From: Oscillospiraceae bacterium | GTDB taxonomy: Bacteria > Bacillota > Clostridia > Oscillospirales > Oscillospiraceae | NCBI GenBank assembly: GCA_015067525.1 | Contig: SVMH01000008.1 | Span: forward strand, 1 to 62,092 | Length of the DNA stretch: 62,092 nucleotides | Direction of reading: 5' to 3' | Part shown: positions 41,991-50,413 of the stretch, one piece after another | How positions within the stretch are numbered: position 1 is the stretch's first letter | Layout: each line of letters begins with the position of its first letter | Notes under the pieces: model-generated | Told to the model about the DNA's origin: nothing | Database searches by the model: none | Seen by the model: only the letters and a program-made list of their open reading frames with translations | Program-made: the position numbers and the translations under genes

Positions 41991-42947
41991 TTATCGGATA
42001 AAGGCCAGAATGGGGTCGATCAGCTGGGTGCTCATGAGGTAGATGGTCTCGTCCTCACCGATGCGCACGCAGTAGCCGTCGCTGCGGGCGTTACCGATCT
42101 CCATGGTAAAGGAGCTCTCCACGCCGGTGGTGCTGAGATACTCCACCGCCACCGTGACCTTCACGGGGTCAAGGCCGCAGTAGGAAGGTGCGGTGCTGGT
42201 GGGACGGAAGTCCACGCAGGTGGCTAAGGTCATGGTGCTCAGAGCCTGCAGCATGGGCTGGGCCTTTTCATTGACGCTGCTGATGCCCACCACCCACACG
42301 CCGGAGCTGTTGGGCACGGTGGTCACGGTCTTTTCTGCGGTGGTGATGGTGACGCTCTTGGCGTTGGCCACGGGAATGACGGGCAGCTCCGGCAGGATCA
42401 TCATGTCAAAGATGCTGCGGCTGATCTGCTCGGTCAGCTGGGCCGGTGCCAGATACACGGCGCCGGACTCGTCACCCTTCAGGCACATGTAGTAGCAGCC
42501 GTTTTCATCCTGCTTGCCCAGATACCACGTCATGGCATAGCCCTTTTCATCCGTGGCGGTCACATATTTTTCCTCTTCGTCCAGATCCAGATCTTCCGGC
42601 GTCTTGTCGGTGGTGATGGGCTGCAGCGTCAGCATCTGCTCGATGGTGGTCAGCAGCTCCTGCACATAGGTGTTGTCCAGCGGGAAGGTGGTGTCATCCT
42701 TCCAGTCCCAAGTGCCCTCAGCATTGCGCTCAAAGCGCAGCGTAGTGTCGCCGTCGCAGCAGCTGATGGTGTCGCTGAGCAGCTGGGGCTGCTCGTTCTG
42801 CTGCTCGCCGTCGGTCTGTTCCTGCTGGTCGGACGTCTCTTCTCCCTCGGGCTGCTGATCGGGCAGCTTCGTGCCGCAGCCCCACAGGGCCGTCAGGCAC
42901 AGGAGAAGCGCCAGCATCAGCGCGGCGTATTTGTACACATATTTCAT
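41991..42947 (-). CDS. DUF4340-domain lipoprotein
   Basis: 318 residues. A lipoprotein signal (YAALMLALLLCLTALWGCG, lipobox LWGC) is followed by an acidic Gln/Glu-rich spacer (about 28-60) and two repeats of the DUF4340 fold, whose other members occur with gliding/ABC systems but have no firm function. Repeat edges: WDWKDDTTFPLDNTYVQELL and WVVGISSVNEKAQPMLQAL. It should sit on the outer face of the membrane. RBS AAGGAG lies 11 bp before ATG 42947, and a TATACT about 45 bp further upstream is a possible -10 on the complement. Confidence 0.8.
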   Translation of the reverse strand: MKYVYKYAALMLALLLCLTALWGCGTKLPDQQPEGEETSDQQEQTDGEQQNEQPQLLSDTISCCDGDTTLRFERNAEGTWDWKDDTTFPLDNTYVQELLTTIEQMLTLQPITTDKTPEDLDLDEEEKYVTATDEKGYAMTWYLGKQDENGCYYMCLKGDESGAVYLAPAQLTEQISRSIFDMMILPELPVIPVANAKSVTITTAEKTVTTVPNSSGVWVVGISSVNEKAQPMLQALSTMTLATCVDFRPTSTAPSYCGLDPVKVTVAVEYLSTTGVESSFTMEIGNARSDGYCVRIGEDETIYLMSTQLIDPILAFIR

Positions 42948-43073
42948 GATAAAAGGTGCTCCTTCGGATATTTTTTCTTAAATCTTTATCAGTATAGCAG
43001 ACAACGGACGAAAAGAAAAGAAAAAGTAACAAAAGTTTACAAATTTTCCGCAGGAGATCTGATGCAAAAGCCA

Positions 43074-43101
43074 CTGACAGAGGGGTGTTTTGTGGTATAA
43101 T
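43074..43101 (+). promoter_or_regulatory. Promoter of the DUF3783 gene
   Basis: CTGACA, 16 bp, TATAAT. Confidence 0.75.
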
Positions 43102-43126
43102 GAGAAAAACGAAAGGAGCACCGGCT

Positions 43127-43495
43127 ATGGAACCTGTTGTACTGTTGTATCATATTGCCCCCGCCAAGGAGACGGCGATCCGCGCCTTGTGCGAAAAGCT
43201 CTCGGTGCGGATGGTCAGGGTGCCCGTTTCCCGCCACGGCTGTACCATCGGTGAGGCATTGCGCGGCGAGGGGGCCGACAGAAGGGCCCTGCGCCCCTTT
43301 TCCGAGGAGATGCTGGTGATGAACCTGCCAGGCATTTTGATGGACTTCTTCCTGCAGGGTCTGGCCCGCGAAGGCGTTGATGTGGCGCTGAAGGCCGCCA
43401 TCACCCCCACCAACGTTGCGTGGACGGCAGACGCGCTGGTGCGGGAGCTGAAGGACGAGCGGCAGGAATTCCTGCGGCAGATGGCAAAGAAATGA
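43127..43495 (+). CDS. DUF3783-domain protein
   Basis: 122 residues, soluble. The sequence (MEPVVLLYHIAPAKETAIRA, then EMLVMNLPGILMDFFLQGL, and a C-terminal KAAITPTNVAWTADALVREL) fits DUF3783, a Clostridia family of unknown function whose members are often annotated only as hypothetical. AAAGGAG precedes ATG 43127. Its stop overlaps the start of the alkyltransferase-like gene, so they are co-translated. Confidence 0.75.
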   Translation: MEPVVLLYHIAPAKETAIRALCEKLSVRMVRVPVSRHGCTIGEALRGEGADRRALRPFSEEMLVMNLPGILMDFFLQGLAREGVDVALKAAITPTNVAWTADALVRELKDERQEFLRQMAKK

Positions 43496-43839
43496 TGCAA
43501 AGCTTTGAGAAAAAAGTGGCGGCGCTGACCGACGCCATCCCCGACGGGAAAGTGGCCACCTACGGCCTCATCGCCGTGCTGTGCGGCTGCCCCCGCCACG
43601 CCCGCCATGTGGGCCGGGCGCTGGGACAGGGCGTGTCGCAGCAGGCCTATAAGGTCGTCGGCAGCAGCGGCAGGCTGACCGGCGCGGCGTCCTTTCTCCA
43701 ACCGGGTCTGCAGGCAGAGCTGCTGCGATTGAGCGGTGTGTGGGTGTCGGAAAAAGAAACGGTGGATTTAAAGAAGTATCTCTGGCAGCCGACACCGGAA
43801 CAAGTGACGGAAATTCTGAAACAGGCTGAAACACAATGA
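43492..43839 (+). CDS. Alkyltransferase-like (MGMT/ATL-family) protein without the active-site motif
   Basis: 115 residues, the length of ATL proteins. It matches the C-terminal O6-methylguanine-DNA methyltransferase domain: FEKKVAALTDAIPDGKVATYGLIA and GCPRHARHVGRALGQG (helix-turn-helix with Arg finger region), then GSSGRLTG. At the active site, MGMT has PCHRV and ATL has PWHRV; here the aligned residues are QAYKV. So no alkyl transfer is possible and even the ATL signature is lost. ATLs flag alkylated DNA for nucleotide excision repair; this one may still bind DNA. ATG 43492 overlaps the upstream stop; ATG 43495 follows directly. Confidence 0.75.
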   Translation: MMQSFEKKVAALTDAIPDGKVATYGLIAVLCGCPRHARHVGRALGQGVSQQAYKVVGSSGRLTGAASFLQPGLQAELLRLSGVWVSEKETVDLKKYLWQPTPEQVTEILKQAETQ

Positions 43840-43842
43840 AAC

Positions 43843-43872
43843 AAAAAGGAGCGCAGCTGCGCTCCTTTTTTG
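43843..43872. terminator. Bidirectional terminator between the ATL gene and the anti-sigma gene
   Basis: A 28-bp perfect palindrome, arms AAAAAGGAGCGCAG / CTGCGCTCCTTTTT (43843-43870). Confidence 0.9.
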
Positions 43873-43874
43873 CG

Positions 43875-44945
43875 TCAATGGAGGGAAATGTGTGCCTCCT
43901 GTGCCCAGATCTGGCTGACAATGCCGGTGTCGTACAGAGAAAGAAGCTCTGCGCCTGTGCCGGTGACCCAGACGCCGCAGTAGGTGATCTCGTCGTTTTG
44001 GGCTTCCTTCAGGAAGCTGCTATAATTTGCATGGGGGGTCAGTTTCCGGGCGATGGAGGAATGGTCTGCCATATATTGCAGCTGGCTGATCAGGTGCTGC
44101 TGCAGCACCTCGCTGTCGTCGGGCTTGATATAACCGAGGTAAAGATGGGGGTAGTCCTTATTGACGCTGTCACTCCAGCCGATGACACCGCCCTCCAGCC
44201 GGAGGAACATCGTATGGCCGGTTTGGCGGCTGATGGCGGCGGCGATCACATCCACACCCAGCGCACGGGCCTGCTGGCGGAAGGCCAGCACTTCTTCCAA
44301 TGTCAGATTTTCGGTGAAAGACACGGCGCCGGACACAGAGATGGAATCGTCCAGCCGTGCCAGCGCATCGTCGCCGGCATGACTGATGTCCTGATTGAAC
44401 AGGTTGACCGCCGGAAACAAGCGCCAAAAATTCTCCGACTCCGTGTTGAGAAAGCCGCAGGTCACGGTAAAATCTGCAGCCACATATTGGCCGGGAAGTC
44501 CCCAGAAGGTGTTTTTCAGAGTCCATCGGCCAAAACCGGAAGTTTCTTTTCCACAGCCGTAGAAATCGTACTGGGGCAGAAAGAGCTGGGTGAACACATC
44601 CATGGTCATCCGATATTCGGAGAAACCTTCGCTGACCTCATAGTCTTCCCGGTCGTAAATTCGACGGTTAAGAAGCGGCAGCAGGACAAATTGCAGCAAC
44701 AGCAGCAGGGCCAATCCGCCGGCCACCACCGCCAGCGCGGTACGGCGGGTGCGGCGGTTGATGGTGCGCCGCACGGCCTTCACTTCACCGGCGGCGATTG
44801 TCTCCGGCAGGGGCAAAGACACCTCTTCCTCGGCCAGATATTCTTCAATGAGCCGCACTTTTTCCAGTTCTTCTTCCACCGCCGCCCGCTCTTCGGCCGT
44901 GGCGGTGCCGTCTTTATATTTTTTCAGCAGTTCTTCAAATTTCAT
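43875..44945 (-). CDS. Membrane anti-sigma factor
   Basis: 356 residues. The N-terminal cytoplasmic part (MKFEELLKKYKDGTATAEER) has the helical look of sigma-binding domains but no HxxxCxxC zinc motif. One transmembrane helix at about 70-92 (basic RRTRRT before it) is followed by a ~260-residue extracytoplasmic domain of the anti-sigma C-terminal type. ATG 44945 is 6 bp after AGGAGG (ATG 44951 abuts it). Its first codons overlap the end of the sigma-factor gene, so the pair is coupled. The extracytoplasmic domain presumably senses an envelope signal. Confidence 0.82.
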   Translation of the reverse strand: MKFEELLKKYKDGTATAEERAAVEEELEKVRLIEEYLAEEEVSLPLPETIAAGEVKAVRRTINRRTRRTALAVVAGGLALLLLLQFVLLPLLNRRIYDREDYEVSEGFSEYRMTMDVFTQLFLPQYDFYGCGKETSGFGRWTLKNTFWGLPGQYVAADFTVTCGFLNTESENFWRLFPAVNLFNQDISHAGDDALARLDDSISVSGAVSFTENLTLEEVLAFRQQARALGVDVIAAAISRQTGHTMFLRLEGGVIGWSDSVNKDYPHLYLGYIKPDDSEVLQQHLISQLQYMADHSSIARKLTPHANYSSFLKEAQNDEITYCGVWVTGTGAELLSLYDTGIVSQIWAQEAHISLH

Positions 44946-45426
44946 AGCCATCCTCCTCTAAGATGTGCCGCAGTTTGACTCGCGCCCGGTGCAGACGCTG
45001 GCGCGCCGCGGCAGGAGATAAACCTAACAGTGCGGACAGTTCGCCCAGCGGGCGGGCGGCAAAATAGTGCAGGACCAGCAGCTCCCTGTCTGCCCCGTCC
45101 AATTTGGCAATGGCCCGCCACAGGGCCGCCGCGTCCTCTTTTTGCAGAAGCAGCGTTTCCGGTGTAGAGGTGTCCACACCCTCCGGCGGCGCTTCCGACG
45201 AGAGAAATTTCTGCCGCCGCGCATGGTCGTACCACAGGTTGCGGCAGACTTTCATCAGCCAGAAAGGGAACGAGGGGGCATCGTCCGGCAGGGAAAGATA
45301 CGCCTTGACAAAGGCGTCGTGCACGATCTCCTCCGCCAGTGCCCGGTCGCGGCAAAGGGACAGCACGTACAGCAGCGCTGCGCCGTAGTACTGCCGGTAC
45401 AGTTCATCCAGAATGTCGCTGTGCAT
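44935..45426 (-). CDS. ECF-type RNA polymerase sigma factor
   Basis: 163 residues. Sigma-2 region: LYRQYYGAALLYVLSLCRDRALAEEIVHD (in parts), AFVKAYLSL, FPFWLMKVCRNLWYDHAR; linker about 85-105; sigma-4: LLVLHYFAARPLGELSALLGLSPAAARQRLHRAR. It resembles SigV/SigW-type ECF factors of Firmicutes. ATG 45426 is preceded by GGGAGGG. Followed by its anti-sigma factor. Autoregulation is expected but I could not define a promoter. Confidence 0.92.
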   Translation of the reverse strand: MHSDILDELYRQYYGAALLYVLSLCRDRALAEEIVHDAFVKAYLSLPDDAPSFPFWLMKVCRNLWYDHARRQKFLSSEAPPEGVDTSTPETLLLQKEDAAALWRAIAKLDGADRELLVLHYFAARPLGELSALLGLSPAAARQRLHRARVKLRHILEEDGYEI

Positions 45427-45477
45427 ACCATCCCTCCCTTCTGCCCATATAACGAATGAGGCGAAAAAATGTGACAA

Positions 45478-45512
45478 AAAATCCCCCTCAAAATGATTGA
45501 GGAGGATTTTAG
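45478..45512 (-). terminator. Terminator of the ROK kinase gene
   Basis: On the complement AAAATCCTCCTCAA pairs with TTGAGGGGGATTTT (one mismatch) and ends in six T. Also lies upstream of the sigma-factor gene. Confidence 0.85.
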
Positions 45513-45519
45513 AACATGA

Positions 45520-46452
45520 TTATAGCGCCGCTGCGCCGATGATACCGGCCTCGTTGCCGAGAGCTGCCGCCTTGATCACGGGAATGGCGCCGTCTTTCTG
45601 GCCGAAGCAGTTGTTGGCCACATATTCGCGGATGGGGGCCAGCAGACGCTCGCCCTGACGGCTGATGCCGCCGCCGAGGAGGATCATCTCCGGCGCCAGA
45701 GAGTTGACAAGGTCGGTGAAGCCGGCGGCGATATACACGCAGTACTGCGCAATAACGGCATCGGCCACGGCGTCGCCGGCGTCGGCGGCGTCAAACACGG
45801 TGCGGCCCGTCACGTCGGCAGGTGCCGTCTGGGCCAGCAGGGAATCGGGATGGTCGGCTGCCGCCTGACGGGTCTGGCGGATGAGGGCGGTGGCGGAGGC
45901 ATAGGTTTCCCAGCAGCCGCGGCGGCCGCAGGTGCACTCCTCGCCATCCAGCACCAGCAGCATATGGCCCAGCTCGGCACCGGCCGAGCGCATACCGGCA
46001 TAGATCTTGCCGTCAATGATGATGCCGCCGCCCACGCCGGTTCCCAGCGTGATGAGTACCATGTTTTTGCAGCCGATGGCGGCACCGGCCACCGTCTCGG
46101 CCAGAGCCGCGCAGTTGGCGTCGTTGCTCAGGCGCACGGGGATGCCGAAGCGGGACTGCAGCTTGGCACAGATGGGCACATCGAACCAGCCCAGATTGTA
46201 GGCGCGGGTCACCACGCCCTTTTCGCTGTCGCAGTTGCCGGGGGAGCCCACGCCAATGCTCTCGCACTGGTCGATGGACACGCCGGCCTTCACCAGCGCG
46301 GCCTCCACGGCGTCGCCCATGTCACGGATGACTTCCGCGGCGGGGCGGGAGGCGCCGGTGGGCACGCTGTGCAGCGCCACGATCTCGTATTTTTCGTTCA
46401 CTACGCCGACGGCAATGTTGGTGCCGCCCAGGTCGATACCGATGCGATACAT
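45520..46452 (-). CDS. ROK-family sugar kinase (glucokinase-like)
   Basis: 310 residues. ATP-binding start MYRIGIDLGGTNIAVG (DxGGT), catalytic region RLSNDANCAALAE with the Asp, and the zinc motif CTCGRRGCWETYAS typical of ROK kinases; GTGVGGGIIIDG is also present. No N-terminal HTH, so it is an enzyme, most likely a glucokinase. ATG 46452 follows AAAGGAA; the longer upstream frame is not supported by a ribosome site. Monocistronic. Confidence 0.9.
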   Translation of the reverse strand: MYRIGIDLGGTNIAVGVVNEKYEIVALHSVPTGASRPAAEVIRDMGDAVEAALVKAGVSIDQCESIGVGSPGNCDSEKGVVTRAYNLGWFDVPICAKLQSRFGIPVRLSNDANCAALAETVAGAAIGCKNMVLITLGTGVGGGIIIDGKIYAGMRSAGAELGHMLLVLDGEECTCGRRGCWETYASATALIRQTRQAAADHPDSLLAQTAPADVTGRTVFDAADAGDAVADAVIAQYCVYIAAGFTDLVNSLAPEMILLGGGISRQGERLLAPIREYVANNCFGQKDGAIPVIKAAALGNEAGIIGAAAL

Positions 46453-46497
46453 ATGCAAAATTCCTTTCTCTTCAAAGGTAATGGCGTTATCCCATGC

Positions 46498-46507
46498 ATT
46501 ATAGCAC
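46498..46507 (-). promoter_or_regulatory. Extended -10 promoter of the ROK kinase gene
   Basis: On the complement TGCTATAAT, an extended -10; no good -35 is visible 17 bp upstream. Confidence 0.5.
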
Positions 46508-46574
46508 CTTTGCCCTGCCGGGGGAAGTGCTTTTTTATGTTTGGCATATTTCCGGGAGAAAAGCGCCCTGCTTC

Positions 46575-46602
46575 TTGCTTTTCTCCTGTGCTGTGGTATG
46601 AT
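46575..46602 (+). promoter_or_regulatory. Promoter of the argO-nitroreductase-truA operon
   Basis: TTGCTT, 16 bp, TATGAT. Confidence 0.6.
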
Positions 46603-46637
46603 GATATTAAACAAGAAAAAAGGAGATCATACGCTTT

Positions 46638-47255
46638 ATGGATATCTACCTGCAGGGTCTGACCATGGGGCTCGCCTACGTGGCGCCCATCGGACTGCAA
46701 AACCTCTTTGTCATTAATACGGCTCTCACCCAGAAGCGCAGCCGCGTCTTTTTAACGGCGCTGATCGTCATCTTCTTTGATATCACTCTGGGCCTCGCCT
46801 GCTTTTTGGGCGTTGGCGCGCTGATGCAGGCGCTGCCGTGGCTGCAGAAGGTGATCCTGGCAGTGGGCAGCCTGATCGTCATCTGGATCGGCATCGGGCT
46901 CATCCGCTCCAAGGCCGCCATGGACACCAGCACCAACGTCAACCTCCCCATCTGGAAAGTGATTACCTCCGCCTGCGTGGTCACGTGGTTCAACCCCCAG
47001 GCCATCATCGACGGCACCATGATGCTGGGCGCCTTCCGCGCCAGTCTGCCTGTCGGTACGGATGCCGCCTTCATCGCCGGCTTTGCCAGCGCCAGCGTGA
47101 CGTGGTTTTTGGGCATCTCGGCCCTCATTTCCCTGTTCTCTGCCCGGTTTAACGACAAAATTCTCACCATCATCAACAAGGTCTGCGGCGCTGTCATCAT
47201 TTTCTACGGCTGCAAGCTGCTGGGGAGCTTTGTGCAGCTGATGGGATGGCTGTAA
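46638..47255 (+). CDS. LysE/ArgO-family amino-acid exporter
   Basis: 205 residues, about six transmembrane helices. The family start MDIYLQGLTMGLAYVAPIGLQNLFVI (first part shown) carries the PxGxQN-type motif of ArgO/LysE basic amino-acid exporters, and WFNPQAIIDGTMMLGAFRAS fits the central motif. It should export arginine or lysine, or an analogue. AAGGAG lies 12 bp before ATG 46638. Followed by a nitroreductase and truA, with no obvious functional link. Confidence 0.88.
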   Translation: MDIYLQGLTMGLAYVAPIGLQNLFVINTALTQKRSRVFLTALIVIFFDITLGLACFLGVGALMQALPWLQKVILAVGSLIVIWIGIGLIRSKAAMDTSTNVNLPIWKVITSACVVTWFNPQAIIDGTMMLGAFRASLPVGTDAAFIAGFASASVTWFLGISALISLFSARFNDKILTIINKVCGAVIIFYGCKLLGSFVQLMGWL

Positions 47256-47273
47256 TATAAGGAGGAACGCAAT

Positions 47274-47792
47274 ATGGACGCAATGGTCAATCTGCTGACG
47301 AGAAGAAGTATCCGCAAGTATAAGAGCGATATGCTGCCCCGTGAGGTGATTGAGAAGATTGCCGAGGCCGGCACCTACGCCCCCACGGGCAAAAACCAGC
47401 AGTCTCCTATCATCATCGCCGTCACCAACAAGGCCCTGCGCGACCGCATGTCGGCGCTCAACGCCGCCGTGCTGGGCATCGACTCCGACCCGTTCTACGG
47501 CGCGCCGGTGGTGCTGGTGGTGCTGGCAGAGCGGAATAACCCCAACCATGTGTACGACGGTGCTCTGGTGATGGGCAATCTGATGCTGGCCGCCCATGCC
47601 ATGGGCATCGGCAGCTGCTGGATCAACCGCGCCCGCGAGGTCTTTGACACCGATGAGGGCAGGGCGATCCTGGCCGACCTCGGCATCGAGGGCGACTATG
47701 AGGGCATCGGCAACTGCATCCTGGGCTATGCCGACTGCGCTGAGCCGCAGGCCAAGCCCCGCAAGGAAAACTACGTGTATTACGCAGAGTGA
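47274..47792 (+). CDS. Nitroreductase-family FMN protein
   Basis: 172 residues. Typical start VNLLTRRSIRKYKSDMLPRE (RRSxRxY), then the FMN-binding APTGKNQQSPIIIAVTN, and MGIGSCWINRARE in the second half. NAD(P)H-dependent flavin reductases of this kind act on nitro-compounds, quinones or flavins; the natural substrate is not predictable. The closing Lys/Tyr-rich tail (KPRKENYVYYAE) is the family's C-terminus. AAGGAGG precedes ATG 47274. Confidence 0.9.
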   Translation: MDAMVNLLTRRSIRKYKSDMLPREVIEKIAEAGTYAPTGKNQQSPIIIAVTNKALRDRMSALNAAVLGIDSDPFYGAPVVLVVLAERNNPNHVYDGALVMGNLMLAAHAMGIGSCWINRAREVFDTDEGRAILADLGIEGDYEGIGNCILGYADCAEPQAKPRKENYVYYAE

Positions 47793-47798
47793 GGCATC

Positions 47799-48536
47799 AT
47801 GGAGAAGAACTATAAGCTGACCATCGCCTATGATGGCACCCGCTTTTTCGGCTGGGAGCGCCAGCCGGATCGGGAGACCATCCAGGGCAAGTTGGAAGGC
47901 GTGCTGGAAAAACTGAATGGCGCACCGGTGGACGTCATCGGTGCCGGCCGCACCGACGCCGGCGTCCACGCCCGGGCCATGGTGGCCTCGGTGCGGATGG
48001 ACGTGAAGGAGAGCTGCGAGGAGATCCGGGACTACATGAACCGTTACCTCCCGGACGCCATCGCCGTGCGGGAGGTGAAGGAGGCGGGCGAGCGGTTCCA
48101 CGCCCGCTACAACGCCATCGGCAAGACCTACCGCTACACCTGCTTTGTGGGCGAGGTGAAGCCGGTGTTCGACCGGCGCTATGTCACCATGCTGGATTAC
48201 AGTGTGGACGTGGAAAAGATGCGGCAGGCCGCCGCCATCCTCACCGGCGAGCACGATTTTCGCTCCTTCTGCGGCAATCCCCGCATGAAAAAGTCCACGG
48301 TGCGCGTGGTGGACAGCATCACCATCGAGCAGAACCGCGACCGCATCCATTTTACCTTCCACGGCACCGGCTTTCTGCAGAACATGGTGCGCATTCTGGT
48401 GGGCACGCTGCTGGAAGTGGGCCGCGGTTACTGGGATGTGGACTATGTGCAGACCATTCTGGACGCCAAGGACCGCAAGCTGGCCGGCCCCACGGCGCCG
48501 CCGGAGGGCCTGTGCCTGATGAAGGTGGACTACTAA
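47799..48536 (+). CDS. truA: tRNA pseudouridine synthase A
   Basis: 245 residues, full length. It converts U38-40 in the tRNA anticodon arm to pseudouridine. Landmarks: LTIAYDGTRFFGWERQP, GAGRTDAGVHARAMVA with the catalytic Asp, KTYRYTCF and FTFHGTGFLQNMVRILVGTLL (family pattern). It starts 6 bp after the nitroreductase stop; the closing PPEGLCLMKV is typical. Confidence 0.96.
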   Translation: MEKNYKLTIAYDGTRFFGWERQPDRETIQGKLEGVLEKLNGAPVDVIGAGRTDAGVHARAMVASVRMDVKESCEEIRDYMNRYLPDAIAVREVKEAGERFHARYNAIGKTYRYTCFVGEVKPVFDRRYVTMLDYSVDVEKMRQAAAILTGEHDFRSFCGNPRMKKSTVRVVDSITIEQNRDRIHFTFHGTGFLQNMVRILVGTLLEVGRGYWDVDYVQTILDAKDRKLAGPTAPPEGLCLMKVDY

Positions 48537-48545
48537 AACGACAAA

Positions 48546-48581
48546 AAAACGACCTGTTCCCGTGGGAACAGGTCGTTTTTT
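48546..48581. terminator. Bidirectional terminator between truA and the cohesin gene
   Basis: CGACCTGTTCCC / GGGAACAGGTCG with a 2-nt GT gap, A run before, six T after. Confidence 0.9.
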
Positions 48582-48583
48582 CG

Positions 48584-50395
48584 TTACATATTACGGATAT
48601 CTTCCAGCAGCTCGTCCAGCGACATGGTGTCGGGCGTCACGGGCGCGGGCTCGTCCTGCGCAACCGGCTCTTCGGCGGCCAACTCCTCGGCAACGGGGGC
48701 TTCCTCTTCGGCAGGGGCTTCCTCGATAGGCGCTTCCTCGGGTGCGGCCAACTCCTCGGCGGCAAGCTCCTCGGCGCTCACTTCGGTGACGGCCATGGCG
48801 GGGATGGCCTCTTCTGCGGGTGCAGCTTCTTCGGCAGCGGGAGCCTCTTCGGCAGGAACTTCTTCAACCGGAGATTTTTCCTCGGCGGAAGCATCCTCTT
48901 CCGCGGCAGGCTCCTCGGCCGCGGGCTCGTCGGCCACGGCGGCGGTCACCACGGCGGCAGCGGTGGCTGCGGCGGCATCCTCGGCAGCCAGACGGTCCAG
49001 CAGAGGCTCAGCCGGCGCATCGCTCTGTGCATTGGCCTTGGCCAGCTGGCGCAGGGCTTTTTTGCGTCCGCCGCGGCGGCCGATGGCCCATGCGATGATC
49101 AGGAGCAGCAGCAGGATCACGCCCAGTGCGATCAGCGCGCCCAGAGCGGCCTGCTGCAGCGTGACCTCGCCGATGTAGGGCAGGGTCAGCACCAGAGGCA
49201 GGGAGATGTCAAAGGTGGTGGGCTCGGGCTCGGGTTCCGGCTCGGTAACGGGAGGGATGATCTCCGGCAGCATACCCTCGTAGACGGGCATGCGGATGAC
49301 ATGGACGGTGTAATCCTTGGTGGTGGTGCCGTCCTCGGCGGTGCAGGTGACGATGTAGATGGTCTCACCCTCGGGCAGAGGCTCATCATCGGAGAGGGTG
49401 CGGTATTCCGGCTCGGCGTTCTCTTCGGCGCCCTCTCCGGTGTTATTTTCGCCCTCTTCGGCGCTTTCCTCTTCAGGCAGAACCAGAACCTTGCGCGTGG
49501 TAGCCACGCCCAGCGCCTTGCTGTCATGGGCCTCGCCGCGGAAGGTCAGCTCGGTGACCTCATAGGGGATGTAGAGCACATAGTCCGTCACATCGGTGCT
49601 GAAGGCGGGGCTCAGCTTGCCGGTGGAAGGAGTCAGTGCAGAGAGGGTGGCGTCGGTGCTGGGCACGTAGTTGGGGTCCTGCTCCCGGGTGACATAGATG
49701 TAATAGCGTTTGGTAGTGCCGTTTTCCGCCTTGACGGTGACCGTCACGGTGTTGGAGCCAACGGACAGGCTGTTGCCGGAGACCTCCACCTTGGAGCCGC
49801 TATGGGAGCGGGACCAGTCCAGATCCAGCGAGGAGACCTCGTAGGGAACGGTGATGGAATACTCGGTGCCGCCGGTGAAATCCAGATCGGCATTATCGCA
49901 CCACAGATCCTTCAGCGTGGCATCGCCGGACAGGGGGGCGGCTACCTTCCCGGACCAGGAGGCGGAAAAGCTGCTGTCGGCGCCGTTTTCGGACGCCTTG
50001 CCGCTGACACTGACGGACATAGCTGCGCCGGTGGAGGCACTGCTTTTGACGGTGAAGCTCAGCGCGATGACGCGCTTGCTGCCGCTGAAGGTGTCACCGG
50101 AACTGTTGTACATGGTGAAGTTGCGGCTGCTTTCGCTCAGCACCCAGCTGCCGCCGAGGCTGTTCTTATAGCCGTTATAGGTCAGCGTGGAGCTGTCATA
50201 GGACATAGAGGCTTCGATACCCGCCACATTGCTGCCGCTGACGGACAGATACACGGTAAAGGAGTTACCGGCTCGCAGGGTGGAAGAACTGGCGCTGAGG
50301 CTGCCGCTGGCGGCGTAGGCGCGCTGCGGGATCAGGGAAAAGACCAGCAGGAAGGACAGGCAAAGTCCGAAAAGCCGGGTAAGTACGTTTTTCAT
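48584..50395 (-). CDS. Membrane-anchored cohesin-like protein with cadherin-like repeats and acidic cytoplasmic tail
   Basis: 603 residues. Signal peptide (LFGLCLSFLLVFSLIPQRAYA); a cohesin-like domain (about 30-165: LSASSSTLRAGNSFTVYLSV, VAGIEASMSYDSSTLTYNG, RVIALSFTVKSSASTG); two cadherin-like beta-sandwich repeats (about 167-250 starting DATLKDLWCDNADLDF, and 255-380 starting DATLSALTPSTGKLSP); a Pro/Glu linker; one transmembrane helix (about 420-445); and a ~150-residue Ala/Glu-rich, strongly acidic tail that would be cytoplasmic. The order suggests a surface receptor for dockerin proteins. The neighbour upstream in the same operon ends in a dockerin. It lacks an enzyme domain. Confidence 0.8.
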   Translation of the reverse strand: MKNVLTRLFGLCLSFLLVFSLIPQRAYAASGSLSASSSTLRAGNSFTVYLSVSGSNVAGIEASMSYDSSTLTYNGYKNSLGGSWVLSESSRNFTMYNSSGDTFSGSKRVIALSFTVKSSASTGAAMSVSVSGKASENGADSSFSASWSGKVAAPLSGDATLKDLWCDNADLDFTGGTEYSITVPYEVSSLDLDWSRSHSGSKVEVSGNSLSVGSNTVTVTVKAENGTTKRYYIYVTREQDPNYVPSTDATLSALTPSTGKLSPAFSTDVTDYVLYIPYEVTELTFRGEAHDSKALGVATTRKVLVLPEEESAEEGENNTGEGAEENAEPEYRTLSDDEPLPEGETIYIVTCTAEDGTTTKDYTVHVIRMPVYEGMLPEIIPPVTEPEPEPEPTTFDISLPLVLTLPYIGEVTLQQAALGALIALGVILLLLLIIAWAIGRRGGRKKALRQLAKANAQSDAPAEPLLDRLAAEDAAAATAAAVVTAAVADEPAAEEPAAEEDASAEEKSPVEEVPAEEAPAAEEAAPAEEAIPAMAVTEVSAEELAAEELAAPEEAPIEEAPAEEEAPVAEELAAEEPVAQDEPAPVTPDTMSLDELLEDIRNM

Positions 50396-50413
50396 GGCGG
50401 TTCAGGCTCCTCC

